NCBI GenBank assembly: GCA_016648135.1
Contig: JADDOH010002113.1
Coordinates: forward strand, 165,004-229,003
Reading direction: 5' to 3'
From: Agrypnia vestita
Taxonomy: Eukaryota; Arthropoda; Insecta; Trichoptera; Phryganeidae
Length of the DNA stretch: 64,000 nt
Shown piece after piece: positions 1 to 10,910 of the stretch. The position numbers and the translations under genes were made by a program. The notes under the pieces are model-generated. The model did no database searches, was not told where the DNA came from, and saw only the letters and a program-made list of their open reading frames with translations. Within the stretch, counting starts at the first letter, position 1, and each line of letters starts with the position of its first letter.

Positions 1-654
1 CTTAAATTACGCGAAGTTACGGAGACAGACCGACGGCCAGACAACGGAATTATTATATTGGATAGAGGTCTTTATTATTCATTAAGGCCTAGCTTGAGCC
101 TCCGGCAACAGCCGACTACCTCAACACATACGCTACATAAAACATGCATTTTTATTTGAGTTTTTCCTCTGCGATTATCGTGCCCGCGTCGTGCATTCGT
201 CGACATTCCCCGCTCACCTGTGACCCGTGATTACTCGTCAGGTTTTACGAAACGCGGGCACACAGTTGCATGTCGCGTATCGGCCATCTTTTCGAGCATG
301 GCCGATAGTGATGACGGAGATAATGTGATTTCCCGGCAATATCTTGATCCAAATTTCGAACGCGGTTCTAGAACTGTCGCGGCCATCGCATGGATATCAA
401 TCAAGCGCTCGCTGCTCGACCGACTGTGTACCCAGTGCTTTGTCACGTTGTCCATAGATGGCAATCTCGCGGCGATTTGGATAGGGTATCTGCAGCCTAC
501 ATGCTTCACGCGATTTTTGTTGAGCTTTTAAAATTATATTCAGGTGAAAGTCGTACAATTCATTTTGAGATCGATTGAATCCTTCTGGATCTAGCTGAAA
601 TTCTACAATAAGTTGCATCATTCAAGGTAGATTAACATTCTTCTTAATTTAAAA
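1..654. other. no gene recognised
   Basis: Moderately AT-rich sequence with a slightly GC-richer part around 180-500. The short open frames here overlap on both strands and match nothing I know. No splice-flanked exon, RNA gene or element end could be supported. Confidence 0.5.
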
Positions 655-765
655 CACAGATGTATCACAACAGAGGCGAAACTATTTATATGAGAAAGCA
701 TGTATAGAAGAAGTCTTTACTATTGGGCATCCATAGGGCTTACAATTTATATAATGTAATACAAT
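655..765 (+). repeat. fragment of dispersed foldback MITE family
   Basis: The stretch has the hallmark words of a family seen at least eight times in the window: an AGAGGCGAAACTATTTATA-like segment, then GAGAAAGCATGTATAGAAG, then a CCATAGGGCTTAC-like segment. The full palindromic form is at 14340-14640. This copy is one arm only. Confidence 0.6.
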
Positions 766-774
766 TTATCAAAC

Positions 775-1020
775 TAGGGTGGCTGCGATGGGCAGGGCAC
801 GTATAAAGAATGAGTAAAGAGAGAATGCCAAAAAACATTCCCCACACAAAGCCCCAAGATAGACGCAGCGTTGGTGGACCCAAACTCCCATGGATGGATG
901 GAGTTCAGCAAAACGTGAAAACTATAAGCATTGGAGGAGTACACGTCAGGATAGAGGAATGTTGGAGGAAGCCAAGGCCCACAATGGGCTGTAGAGCCAT
1001 TGATGATGATGATGATCCAT
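775..1020 (+). pseudogene. non-LTR retrotransposon RT C-terminal remnant with (GAT)n tail
   Basis: Conceptual translation gives the familiar tail of a LINE reverse transcriptase: a WLRWAGHV-type block, then RMSKERMPK, VGGPKLPWMDGVQQNV and ECWRKPRPTMG. The frame is broken near the start (a stop inside the WAGHV-RM join). The copy ends in a run of ATG/GAT repeats at about 1000-1017, the kind of short-repeat tail some LINE clades (for example RTE) use instead of poly(A). Only the last part of the element is present, as in a 5'-truncated insertion. The clade is not assigned. Confidence 0.75.
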
Positions 1021-2090
1021 AGGGCTTGCGGCCTGTCTTGGATAGCTTAAGTAATCAAAATGAATTACACGTGATCAACGATTCTACAGCGCTCTACACA
1101 TTTTACACGAAGATATTAGTAGGTTCTAGGATGATCCACACGAATCTCATAACAACCGGGCTGTTGTCGTAAATTCACGAAACGTCGAGAAAGACGTTTA
1201 CCTATATCAGCGGTAATAAATCAAGAGAGTACCTACGTGCGAAATTGAACAGAATTCTCTAGTTCGAATTAAGAAAAGTTGTAATAATAAGTGTGTAAAA
1301 TATTCTAGAAACATTAGGTAACTGTAAATTTAAGAACACTGCTCCGATTTAGTACATGTCCAGTAAGTTTTTGTGAAATCAATAAAAACTTTAATAAAGT
1401 GGAAGTGTTTAGTTTTCCTTCGAAAGCCACGTCCGTGACAATATTTTCAGCGTGCGATCTCAACACCACATCTCAAAGGCGTCGAGTGCATTTCTTGGTC
1501 CAAGTTTCGACACCATTTAGAGCTATTCGACGTCATTATTAGCAACCTCTAAAAACACAAAACAATACCGCTTCGAGCCTCTTTCATTGAACAGATCCAT
1601 CATTTCCGGTGTGGCCTCGCATTATTGCACTGGGGTTAATTCACCCCCCGCGCAAACGAATGGAAATACAAGATACTTTGAGCACAAACATTGTCCGGAC
1701 AGTCATTAGGGTAAATATTGTTTACCGCTGTCCGTATCGGACCTCGGATCTCCGTACTGTTCCCCACATGAACTGTGTACCGGGCTCTTCATTAATTATG
1801 GACGTCCTGCGCTGCAGTCGCTGCCATTGTCAGGCGGGGACAGCGAAAGCTTATTGAGCCCTGGCGCTCGATTAACCTTAACTTAACCCGCGCAATATCA
1901 TTATTATAGACTACCATTTTTCTAACCCTAACATGACGGCAACGCGAACGAAATCCAACACTTTTTCTCGTAACTTCTCTCGCATTTTCGTATGGAAAAT
2001 TATCAAATTAAAATTTATTTATCAGATTCCATGTATTTAAAATTTTTTTTTTTTCGTAAAGTGATACAAACTAAATTGTGTAACCAATTA
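1021..2090. other. non-coding, GC-richer block at about 1560-1860
   Basis: 1190-1430 shares words with 7120-7210 (a CAGTGCTCCGATTTA-like segment followed by AATAAAG), suggesting an old dispersed repeat. The 1560-1860 block is GC-richer, lacks repeat hallmarks and contains TAATTA-type homeodomain-site words; it could be conserved non-coding DNA. No gene was identified. Confidence 0.35.
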
Positions 2091-2094
2091 TCGA

Positions 2095-2685
2095 AGCGAC
2101 AATTTTTTAAAAATGAAGAAAATCTCTTTACTTTGTAGGCCTTATATGACTGTGTGGACTTGTAACATGTCTTTTTTTCAATAATATTATAAAGTAAACG
2201 ATTATTTCTAATTTGTTAAAATTATATAATGAAAAATATTTTTTTTTTTATAGTTGTTGTCAATTTTAATTATTTTAATATAAAAACAAAAATTTAGATC
2301 ATTACTCCTGATTTTAGGTACCTACCTACCTATTTAATCAAGACGTAACGTATTTAAGACACAATACGCAGTGCCCTGATTAAATAGCTGAAATCGAGAA
2401 TTTAGAATAAGTTTTTGATTTTTTGTATTAATTTGAAAATGATAATATCTCTTCCTTTAATTTATTCAAGTCGAAAAGTTGTCAACTATGTAAAAGGGGT
2501 TGAAATAACCACACAAATTTTTTTTTTTAAATAGTCTTTTTTAAAACAAAAATTGCAAGTCAACAAGCTGACAGAATTTGTATTTATTTAAATAAATTTA
2601 AGATAATCGTTTACTTTCGCGAATCCTCAGTCATAAAAGGCCCACAAAGTGGGGAAATTTTCTTCATTTTTAAATCATCGTAGGT
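2095..2685. repeat. inverted-repeat element (probable MITE)
   Basis: A segment at about 2100-2155 (TTTAAAAATGAAGAAAATCT, then TTTGTAGGCC and TATGACTG) recurs inverted at about 2625-2680. The arms are about 50 bp and imperfect, and the core is AT-rich. Target duplications were not resolved. Confidence 0.5.
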
Positions 2686-2769
2686 TTGCTCATTTAAATT
2701 TGATTGAATAAATTTTAATATAAAAAAACTTTCCATACAAAAATGTAGGCATCTAGCCATTCTAACATC

Positions 2770-3545
2770 TAGCCTTCTACGCAGTGTAAAAGACAAAATA
2801 CACCTAGAATCCCATGGTGTATACGAAATACCATGTGGATCATGCAACAAGACATATGTTGGAAAAAGGGGTTGCTGAACATAGAGTTGATATGACCAAC
2901 AAAAAACTAACATCGTCGCTTGTCCAACACACGCTCGAAGAAGGCCACAGCATAGACTTTAATAATACACGAAAAATAGCGAACGTCCAAAATAAAACAG
3001 TAAGAATATTTAGAGAAGCTATAGAGATATATAAAAGAATAAATATTATCAACAATGGAGATGATGGTATACGTCTCCCAACGGCATGGAAAAACATTTT
3101 ATTCAACAATAGATTTCATAGTAAAAATAATATATTAACGCGCAAAAATCAATTAATACAACCACCGAACATAATAGAAGCAACATCGAGTACAAAGCGC
3201 ACCACAAGGAGCCAGACAAACACCATTAAGGCCAACAACGGCCGGGAACACCCAATATTTAATACGAAATTCCCAAAAACCATTAAGGCCAATAATGACC
3301 AAAGTACCCAAATTTAGATTTTGACTTGCCAGATCTCACTTGGTAATGAGCTTCCGATACGAACGGACGTGCTTGCACTGCCCCTCGTGACGGAAATTTA
3401 TTAACAAAATACCCTGAAGATGCCTCTTGTGATTCAGGCGAAACGTCGGTTGACGAGTGGTCCTTCTGAGGACCAGATTTTGACGCGGGTTATCCCCAAA
3501 GAAATTAATACTAACATTTCTAACATCCGTGAAAACCTTTATCAT
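2770..3545 (+). pseudogene. Penelope-like element, GIY-YIG endonuclease remnant and 3' region
   Basis: Penelope-like retroelements end in a GIY-YIG endonuclease. The frame near 2795-2870 reads KDKI..ESHGVYEIPCG, then CNKTYVGKRGC: GVY and TYVG are the GIY-YIG signature. After a frameshift or small deletion the next frame (about 2875-3110) reads EHRVDMTNKK..LVQHTLEEGH, then NVQNKTVRIFREAIEIYKR and IRLPTAWKNIL, the usual C-terminal half. The reverse transcriptase is missing, so the copy is 5'-truncated and inactive. The following 3' region carries a hammerhead-like motif at 3411-3465. Confidence 0.85.
3411..3465 (+). ncRNA. hammerhead-ribozyme-like motif in Penelope 3' region
   Basis: The sequence CTGAAGA (3414-3420) is followed by a GCCT...AGGC stem-loop and then GAAAC (3440-3444) and a CGTC-GGTT-GACG hairpin. 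This order matches the hammerhead core CUGANGA, stem II, GAAA, stem III. Departures are an extra U between CUGAAGA and stem II, and A where the U before the cleavage site is expected. Hammerhead motifs are known from Penelope-like elements. This copy is probably inactive. Confidence 0.45.
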
Positions 3546-4540
3546 ATATATAATTTTTTTATTATTATTTTTTTTTTTTATTGATTTATTTTATAATATT
3601 TTTCATATAACATAGCGCACAAATACACCGTATTTATATTATTATTATTAGTTTACCATTTAGGTTAGTTTTTTATTTTCAATACATTTTTTATAAGTTT
3701 ACATAATTATTCACATGTATATAAAGTTAATTCAATAACTGAATTAATTTTTGTTTCACAATATTTTATGTAGATATTTTTTTATGTTACTATATTTAAT
3801 GTAGCTATTTTTTTATGTTACTATATTTCATTTATGTATTACTTTTTATATTATTTTTATAATACAATAAAAAAAAATTGTGTTATTTGTTATCTAATTT
3901 AAATTTTTTGTAAACCTACAAAGTCGGTTTTTGTATAAGCCCTGTCTACTTATACATTGATATTATGTCATTGTTACTTGAGCACTTATGAACTCGTAAT
4001 TAAGGCAGAAATCTACCTGTAAAGTATTACGGACTAGCTCTGTTACACCTGTATATTAACAGACGAATTAGCTCGCGTTCAACATAAAATTACGTCAAGT
4101 TTGCGGGAAATGGGTACCTACAGCATGTTTAAATATGGTTCAGCGTTTGAAAGTATTTTTGATTACAACTAGTGCCATAAGTATCCCTGTTAATTCGACG
4201 CCGTGGCCCACACAAGGTAAGTGGTGGTAGAAGGAATAGTGGTAGAAGAAGTACAAGGAAATGAGCGTGGCGTGCTCGCAGCGTGTCTTAATTCTGCCGC
4301 GTCACGCCACGTGTGACCCTTACAGCAAATTTTAATCTCAAAAATATTATAAATAGGCCAGGAATAAACACAGGCAAAGATTAAAATTTTATCTGAAGTT
4401 TTTTAAGCTTTATTTCATTAATTTACGTGTAAAAATTACAAGCTTTCCAGTATTCCAAGTTCGCAGAAACCATTATTCTAGGTAATCCAGAAACAACGTT
4501 TAGTTAGATATTTACTGTTTTTTTAATCACGCTTATATGT
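3546..4540. other. AT-rich, no gene recognised
   Basis: Very AT-rich up to about 3900 with homopolymer runs, then mixed sequence. 4190-4325 is GC-richer and non-repetitive to the eye (a GTGGTAGAAG duplication, then a GCGTGGCGTG and CACGCCACGT inverted pair). Nothing could be assigned. Confidence 0.4.
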
Positions 4541-5229
4541 GGGGTGTGAAAGCAAAGGCAGCAATATCCAAAAAAAATTATAATACAGTCATCGAGGACT
4601 ACTAATTTATAGTGTAACGAATTCGAGATTTTTTAGGAGACGAATGGCCCGATTCTGAAAATAACAATGTCTGGATCTTTAAGATCTTTATCCCAACACT
4701 TAATAGACGATAATAAAAATTAAAAATAAACGAGACATAGCTTTACGTCGGTGTTTGTTTCTGTAAGTTTCTACATGAGATAGACATAGAGGGAGGGAGA
4801 AATATGTAAATTGTTATCTGTCAAATGTCATGATGGGAAAATTTGAATACGCGGTAACGCGGTCATGACAAGTTTAGCCATGATATTTCATCTGGACGCT
4901 GTGGATGAAGAAATTAATACGTTTGTAAGAAACAATCTTTCTTATATCATCTTTTAATACAGTGTATTTGAGCCGTAGAATTACAAAATCCGCTCTGGAC
5001 ATTTTTATTTTTTATTATCGTCTATTAAGTGTTGGGATAAAGATCTTGAAGATTCAGACATTGTTATTTTCAGAATACGGATGATAGCCTATCAAATTAT
5101 ATGAAACATGGTTTTGGAAGGGACAGGATGCATACTATAGAATTCAGTACATTTTAAATTAGTAATCCTAGGTGATTGCATTCAAAATATTTTTTCATTT
5201 TTAGGATATTGCTCCATTTGCTTTTATAT
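4541..5229. mobile_element. MITE with GCAAAGGCAGCAATATCC ends, split by another MITE
   Basis: The left end (GTGAAAGCAAAGGCAGCAAT) and right end (GGATATTGCTCCATTTGC) are inverted repeats. Internal words such as GAATTCAGTACA and TACTAATTTATA recur in a second copy at 59514-59915, which has the same ends. The middle of this copy is interrupted by the 4652-5076 element. Confidence 0.65.
4652..5076. mobile_element. nested MITE with about 70-bp terminal inverted repeats
   Basis: The ends ATTCTGAAAATAACAATGTC and its inverse are followed inward by ATCTTTATCCCAACACTTAA, which also recurs inverted. The arms are about 70 bp and well matched. It lies inside the 4541-5229 element, so it inserted later. 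No transposase frame; superfamily not assigned because the target duplication is unclear. Confidence 0.7.
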
Positions 5230-5540
5230 CTCGCATATTATTTTCATCTGTTTGTCTGGACGGAATCTTATAATCGATATTCCACCCGCTTGTCAATGTG
5301 CAATCCAGCTGACATTTATTCTCATACACACACATGTATTTTAGATGACGGTATATTAATCAATTTACTAATTAATCCATCATAATTTGTTCTCTATTCG
5401 TTAAATTTATCAGAGTTTTATAAGGGAAATTAATTAATGAGCTCGCCAAAAGATGGCGCTAGTTTCCTACCGAAGTAATTTTGTACTGAGTACCTACTAA
5501 ATTAGACTTAAATCTATGAACTTATATTACATGAAAAAAT

Positions 5541-5756
5541 ATTTTTTTAAAAACCACGCTTATATTTAAATATACCAAAAAGTAAATATAAATTTTCGGC
5601 AAAATTTTGTTTTGGCTCATTCTCCAAATAAAAGTGTGGGCGCTTTCCCTCCATCAACAAGAGAATTGTGTAATCTTTTTCAACATCATAAGCGCCGAAA
5701 AAAAATTTTTTTTTACTTTTTAGTACATTTAAAAATAAGCGTTGTTTTAAAAAATC
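5541..5756. repeat. small inverted-repeat MITE
   Basis: The segment around 5550-5610 (ACGCTTATATTTAAATATAC, then AAAAAGTAAATA) is repeated inverted at about 5695-5750. The arms are about 65 bp with mismatches, around a short centre. Non-coding. Confidence 0.55.
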
Positions 5757-6161
5757 ATATAATATTCATATTATCATGAAATGGTAGAAGCGAAATCAAT
5801 TGCACGTAATTGATTGTAAAGCACTCTACATGTTTGACAATAAATTGTATTTTTAAAAAGTTTTACAATAAAAAAATACACGTTTTACAATTAATTTGCA
5901 GAGCATTTTACACTTTTTATAATAAATTGAAAATGATTATGTTAGAAATGTTGAGAAGTCAGTCCATCATTCTCGAAGTCTCGCGAAATGACATTATCTA
6001 TATAAGAGATGGCCCGCTGTTCGTAGTTGTGATAGAAGGCGATGTCATGGAAGCTGGCGAATTGTAAACCCGCGCGATTGGTCAAAGACAAGGGATAGAC
6101 ATAACGGCGCGAGTGGGATACTTACATGCGGAGCTTTCTAGTGTGAACCTGAACGATTTAA

Positions 6162-7065
6162 GGAGGGGGTAAGGTTAATTCGTACAAAAAAAGGCATGTT
6201 TTTGTGAATTTTTTGTGACGACACAGTTAAAATCTCTTTATTAAAACTACATTAAAGTATGACATTCTAAGAATATTGTGTAAAATTTTCAAGAAGAAAT
6301 ATTAAAAAATACGACTATGGCAGCAATTATTCGGACGTGTCTCGGAAAAAAGTAGAATTGCGGTGTCCGTCATAACTTGGTGCTGGATTATCTGAAATCA
6401 AAAAATCAAAGTTCATTCGTTAGATAATAGATTTTCCCAGGTAACGCTGGGAGAATTTTTTGAAATTTCAATTTTTCAATTTTTTGGAACACTTTGAAGA
6501 GAAAAACGCGATTTTTTGCGAAAAAAATCGACTAATTTGTTTTAAAAATTATAAATTATTAACAAATTTGAAAAAAAGTCTCCAGCATTACCTTGTAAAT
6601 TATGTACAGAAATAGTGTTCAAAATTTGAAAAGATCGGTGCAGTAGTTTTGAAGTTATGAGGGACACCGTCTTTGAAAACATGAGATGTGGGGAAAACGC
6701 TTTAAAATTTTGCACACTGTAAAATTCAAAATAAAACTCGACACTTATTTTATACTTATACTTAATCGTCGATGCCATGTCACACAGCAAAGAGCTTTCA
6801 TCACCAGCATCTTTTTGTCCTTGTCTACGCAAAACTCTTCCAATACAATAGCAATAGCACGTCTGGTAGTCCTCAGGTGAGCGCGTCTCTTAGCTGCCCG
6901 AGCAGGTATAGAAAATCAGTCTGATATCGCTCAAATGTTCACAATTTCGTCAATTTTGCTCCGATTGACTTGAAATTTTGACACAATATTCTTGCGATGT
7001 TATACATTCATTTAAAAAATTAAAAATAAAATGCAAAAAAAAAAGTTAAAAACCTTACCCTCCCC
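6162..7065. mobile_element. TTAA-flanked non-autonomous DNA transposon
   Basis: The unit is flanked by TTAA at 6158-6161 and 7066-7069. Its ends are inverted repeats: GGAGGGGGTAAGGTT on the left and the complement of GGGGAGGGTAAGGTT on the right. TTAA target duplication is typical of piggyBac and a few relatives. The terminal triplet is GGG/GGA rather than piggyBac's usual CCC, so the superfamily is open. No transposase frame is visible. Confidence 0.65.
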
Positions 7066-7069
7066 TTAA

Positions 7070-7769
7070 GCAACGTGCATCAGTTTATCAGACACAAGTG
7101 GAATATTCAGGAGTGAAAATAAGTTCGAATTACGAAATTGGGGTGAATTAAAGAACAGTGCTCCGATTAAATTCGTGTTCAGTGATATTAGTTAGTTAAT
7201 AAAGCTTTATTTAATTCCAAAGGTCATACATAATATTTCTAAAGTCGTAAATGTAAATAAATTAAGTATTTACACGAATATTAATAAATTCACTTCGTTA
7301 TAAAAATCGCCAAAACAACAATCTTATTATATCATATACGGCCGACATTAGAAATCAATTACTGTAATTATGAAAAAATATCGGTGAATAATAAATTAAT
7401 CAATAATCGATGAAATCGTGATTGTACAGTGTAATATTTCAAAACGTTGTTAAATTTTGCAGAGTCGTGTAGAAATGCGACATGTCGGATTAAATATTAA
7501 TGGAAACACGGTTCGAGCGAGCAATTAAAATTGTAAAGGACACCTGTTATTACCTCCGGGGTACTGATCACGTGATACCCGCAGTTATCCTGTCACGTGG
7601 GCACAGGGTCCTCAGGAAGGATGATGCATTATTGCATTCGGTGCTTATTACAGATTACAGCGGAATCATTGAGCCAATGCAAAATGTGTAATTAAAATCT
7701 ACTCAACTCTGATAAAGGGATCTTGTATTATTTGTGGTTGGTTATTTTTAATCATTTTTTTTCTTTACT
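7070..7769. other. non-coding, no gene recognised
   Basis: AT-rich first half. 7500-7690 is GC-richer with a CACGTG E-box inside a near-palindrome (GGTACTGATCACGTGATACC) and a second CACGTG at about 7595. The 63-codon frame there shows no recognisable domain or splice context. It may be regulatory DNA, but nothing firm can be said. Confidence 0.3.
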
Positions 7770-8395
7770 TGGGGAGTTTGTTCGATAGAAGAGGGAATGT
7801 TGAGAAAGATATATAGAGAGGAGAGTGACTGCCGGGAATAGGGTGAACGGTGCTTTGAATGCAATAATTTCTAATAGAAATATGTCTACCGAGGCAAAAC
7901 TAGCGGCACAAAATGGAGTTCTGGTACCGACACTAATGTATGGAAGTGAAGCCTGGAGCTGGCAGAAGAGGAACGAAAGTAGATTGAATGCAGTGGAGAT
8001 GAAGTCCCTAAGACGTATGTGTGGTAAATCCATGTATGATAGAGTAAAGAATGAAGATATTAGGAATGAATGTAAAGCTGATCGTAGCGTAATACATAGA
8101 ATAAAAATAGGGTCGCTCAGGTGGTTTGGGCATGTTGAGCGAATGAATGAGGAAAGAATGGTAAGAAAGATATATGATGCAAGTGTTGACGGCGCCGTGG
8201 AAGACGTGGCATGACCAGATTAACCAGATACTGGAAGATGGTCCTGTTAGAAGCCTGACCAACCGTCGAGCTTGCATGCGAAGATGTATGAATGTAGACG
8301 AAGCGAAAGTTGTATGTCAGGACAGAAGTGTATGGCGCTCTATCCTCTCTGCCTACCCCCACGGGGAAACGGCGTGATGGTAAGTTAGTTAGTTA
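7770..8395 (+). pseudogene. non-LTR retrotransposon RT C-terminal fragment
   Basis: The frame from 7825 reads GALNAIISNRNMSTEAKLAA, then VLVPTLMYGSEAWSWQKR, SLRRMCG, and LRWFGHVERMNEERMVRK, the typical end of a LINE reverse transcriptase. A frameshift near 8195 moves the last part (KTWHDQINQILEDGPVRS, then CMRRCMNVDEAKVV and ILSAYPHGETA) into another frame. The element finishes with a TTAG-rich tail after GGAAACGGCGTGATGG. Related pieces lie at 9160-9345 and 52200-52600. It is truncated and inactive. Confidence 0.85.
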
Positions 8396-8619
8396 ATTAG
8401 TTATTTAATTCGTTCATCCAACAGAGAGACACAATCGCTTGATAAGATGAGATACAAAAAAAAATAGTTAAATGTCTCCCACAATTAAAGGATAACACAA
8501 ATAGGACATAACCATAGATAAGTCATTTTGACAATGACAGATAAAACGTCATTTAATCGATTGTTCCAAATTTAACTTTCATATAGACATAAAGGGGCTC
8601 GTGATGTATATAATATACA

Positions 8620-9075
8620 TGATCAGGGAGGGGGACGAGTTTCTAGTATCTGCCTCACCATATGACGATACTCTTCATATTTAGTGTTAAAAATATCTAT
8701 TGAATTTAAGAGGTAATTATAATCTGAGCATATGCGTGGAATGGGAGAGGATTTCCTATTGTTAGTTTGATAAATTGGAAGGGAAAAGAGGTACTTCTGT
8801 CTGGTAGGTCGGAATGGGACGTGGAAAGCTAGCAAGCTGGTGATTATTTGGAAAAGAATGGATTAATCTAACAATATTTGCCTGTTTCTAGAGTGCCCAA
8901 TTTATGAAATTTTATTGAGTCCAAATAGTTAAAATTCAAATTAAATTTAGATGTTTTTTTAACGTTTTCGATTCTGTTAATATTAAATTTATATGTGGGT
9001 GACCATATTGTTGAACAAAATTCAACGTGAGGTCGAATATAGGTTATGTATAGTCTCATAAATGTACCAATTTGC
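8620..9075 (-). pseudogene. non-LTR retrotransposon RT C-terminal remnant (CR1/Jockey-like)
   Basis: On the minus strand the segment near 9059-8870 reads LYITYIRPHVEFCSTIWSPT, then INRIENVKK, a motif set common at the end of CR1/Jockey-type reverse transcriptases. Further on (about 8835-8625) come FRPTRQKYLFSLPIYQTNNR and SSPIPRICSDYN. The two parts are in different frames with stops between them. Clade assignment is tentative. Confidence 0.65.
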
Positions 9076-9159
9076 CTGAATGATTTGCCAAGATTTATAC
9101 TGTGAGTTTATTTACTAAAACCAACCAGTTTCGGTAATATCATTCATCGTCACGGCGTT

Positions 9160-9345
9160 TCATCGAAACTGTAGACACAGAGAATACAACGCCACACTCT
9201 TCTATCCTGCCACATCATTTTTGCTTTGACCACATTCATACAGCTTCTCATACACTCTCCGATTGTTGAAGCTTTTAACATGGCCATCCTCCATTCTTTG
9301 GTTTATCTGGACGTGCCACGGATTTCGTGGGCTCGTTTCATAAAA
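9160..9345 (-). pseudogene. LINE 3' fragment related to 7770-8395
   Basis: On the minus strand it encodes PWHVQINQRMEDGHVKSFNN, then RRVYEKLYECGQSKNDVA, which aligns with the DQINQILEDGPVRS region of the 7770-8395 copy. It ends in a GAAACGCCGTGACGATG segment equivalent to that element's terminus. Frame broken, short, inactive. Confidence 0.7.
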
Positions 9346-9371
9346 GACAAATATAATAATAAACATTTTTA

Positions 9372-9540
9372 CTTCCTTTCTTTTAACTCGTGGCGTCTGC
9401 TTGCTTGTTTTCTTGACGAAAAAATTTGGATCGATTTTTAACCCTTTTCCCGTGATCCAATATAGCTGAAACTTTGCAAGCAGACTCGTGGCGACGATCA
9501 AGAAGATCTATCAAATTTTCGTTACAAAAAATAAATAATT
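9372..9540 (-). mobile_element. truncated TA-flanked MITE (CTCCCTTT family)
   Basis: It begins after TA with CTTCCTTTCTTTTAACTCG and contains the family's internal words AAATTTGGATCGATTTTTAA, CCGTGATCCAAT and CGACGATCAAGAAGATC. Full copies are at 36611-37247 and 54905-55163. The distal end is missing here. Confidence 0.6.
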
Positions 9541-9719
9541 ATAACATCTTTTTAATTATTGTGTATATTAATAAATAGGAAACATGATAATGAAAGGATA
9601 GATACATAAAATCTAGAATTCAGTACATTCTTGGTAACCCTCGGTGACTGAATATGAATGTGTTTGAAAAATGGTGTAAATTTTTATTTAAATTATTTCG
9701 TGATACTGTGTGACGTGTT

Positions 9720-9835
9720 GTTTGGGGGGATGGGAGGGAGGGAGGGATGAGAGGGAGGGAGAGGAGGGAGAGGGAGGAGGTAGGAGAGGAAGGGACGGGG
9801 GGATCGGAAGCCGAAAGGGAAGAGAAAGGGACAAC
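9720..9835 (+). repeat. purine-rich G tract
   Basis: Almost only G and A on the plus strand: (GGGA)n near 9732-9747, then GAGGGAGGGAGAGGAGGG. Four G-triplets with single-base loops fit a strong G-quadruplex motif. The open frames over it are low-complexity artefacts. Confidence 0.8.
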
Positions 9836-10340
9836 CTACCGGTCCTTTCGATGGCTCGCAACTCCAGATCTGGTTCACACGCGAAAATATTTAAAAATCC
9901 AAATAATGCATAAATCAGGCCGTGAAATCAGCTCTTCTTGAAATAAAAAGGCGGCAATAAAACAATTTAGCAGGAAGTGTTTGGAGAGCGCTTCGCCGCT
10001 GACGGCGCGCATCTTCAAGCGCACTCGGATCGCCTATCTCCAGCAATAAATATCTGTAAATCGGTTCGGTTAATATCGCGGTGACCACGCTCCGAGGAAA
10101 CAGCCGGGGACAATTAATAAATTGGTTAATACATGATTTTTTTTACGCTGGACTCTTGAAATTCTCATCACAGACACAAAAGTTATCAAACCAATGTTTT
10201 AGGGTCGGATTGTAGTTGGGTTAGTTTGAAAATTCGTTTAATCTTTCTGATTTATTTTCTGCAACCTTACCAGATGGCATAAATAACAGTGAGGTAAATA
10301 ATAAATAAAAAGCAAATAATAAATTTAAAAATACATCATT
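9836..10340. other. non-coding; GC-richer block at 9950-10130
   Basis: 9950-10130 is distinctly GC-richer than its surroundings and shows no repeat hallmark. No splice-bounded reading frame was found. It may be unique regulatory DNA; the remainder is AT-rich. Confidence 0.3.
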
Positions 10341-10560
10341 GTTTATATGTAACAATGTCCGTCACTGACACTATCAAATGGCGAAAATATTAATGAGGTG
10401 TAAAAATTTAGAAATGCTTATAAAAGATAAAAATAAAAATGCATTATTGTATATGTAACAATGTCCGTCACTAACGATATCAAATGGCGAAAATAATTAT
10501 GAGGTATAAAAAGTAAAAAATGCATAATTGTGTATGCAACAATGTCCGTCACTGACGCTA
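10341..10560 (+). repeat. three imperfect direct copies around AACAATGTCCGTCAC
   Basis: The word AACAATGTCCGTCAC starts at 10351, 10457 and 10538, each followed by a TATCAAATGGCGAAAATA-like segment and a GAGGTATAAA-like segment. Related words occur near 15520-15630, partly inverted. Spacing is 106 and 81 bp. Confidence 0.65.
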
Positions 10561-10689
10561 CCAAACGGGACTATTTACACGCTAACACAATTTTTCACAA
10601 CGGTACGATTTTTCAATAATTTTACTAGAATAGAAGAAACATGGGATTTATGTAATAGGTAGGTTCGTGAAAATTTCTGAAATTGTTCA

Positions 10690-10712
10690 CATATATATAT
10701 ATATATATATAA
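10690..10712. repeat. (AT)n microsatellite
   Basis: A run of about ten AT dinucleotides. Confidence 0.9.
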
Positions 10713-10910
10713 ATAAATTTATAGGAGAGAATTGTACTGACTGCTGAAGTATAGACAGCACGGCGCTGGCACCAGACCCAGGATAACTGTTTAAATTTTA
10801 TTTTGTTTGCTGCTTGTTGCAACTGCTTGTTCGCCGCTTAAACTGCGCACTCCTTATCGCTGTGCAGGACATGCGCCAATTCGTACATGATCGCATTGCA
10901 TTGATACATT

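Noticed and set aside
9100..9165. Minus-strand GACGATGAATGATATTACCGAAACTGG as another hammerhead-like motif
   Set aside because: The GAAACGCCGTGACGATG part is the normal 3' end of the LINE family seen at 7770 and 52200, and the stems do not pair well.
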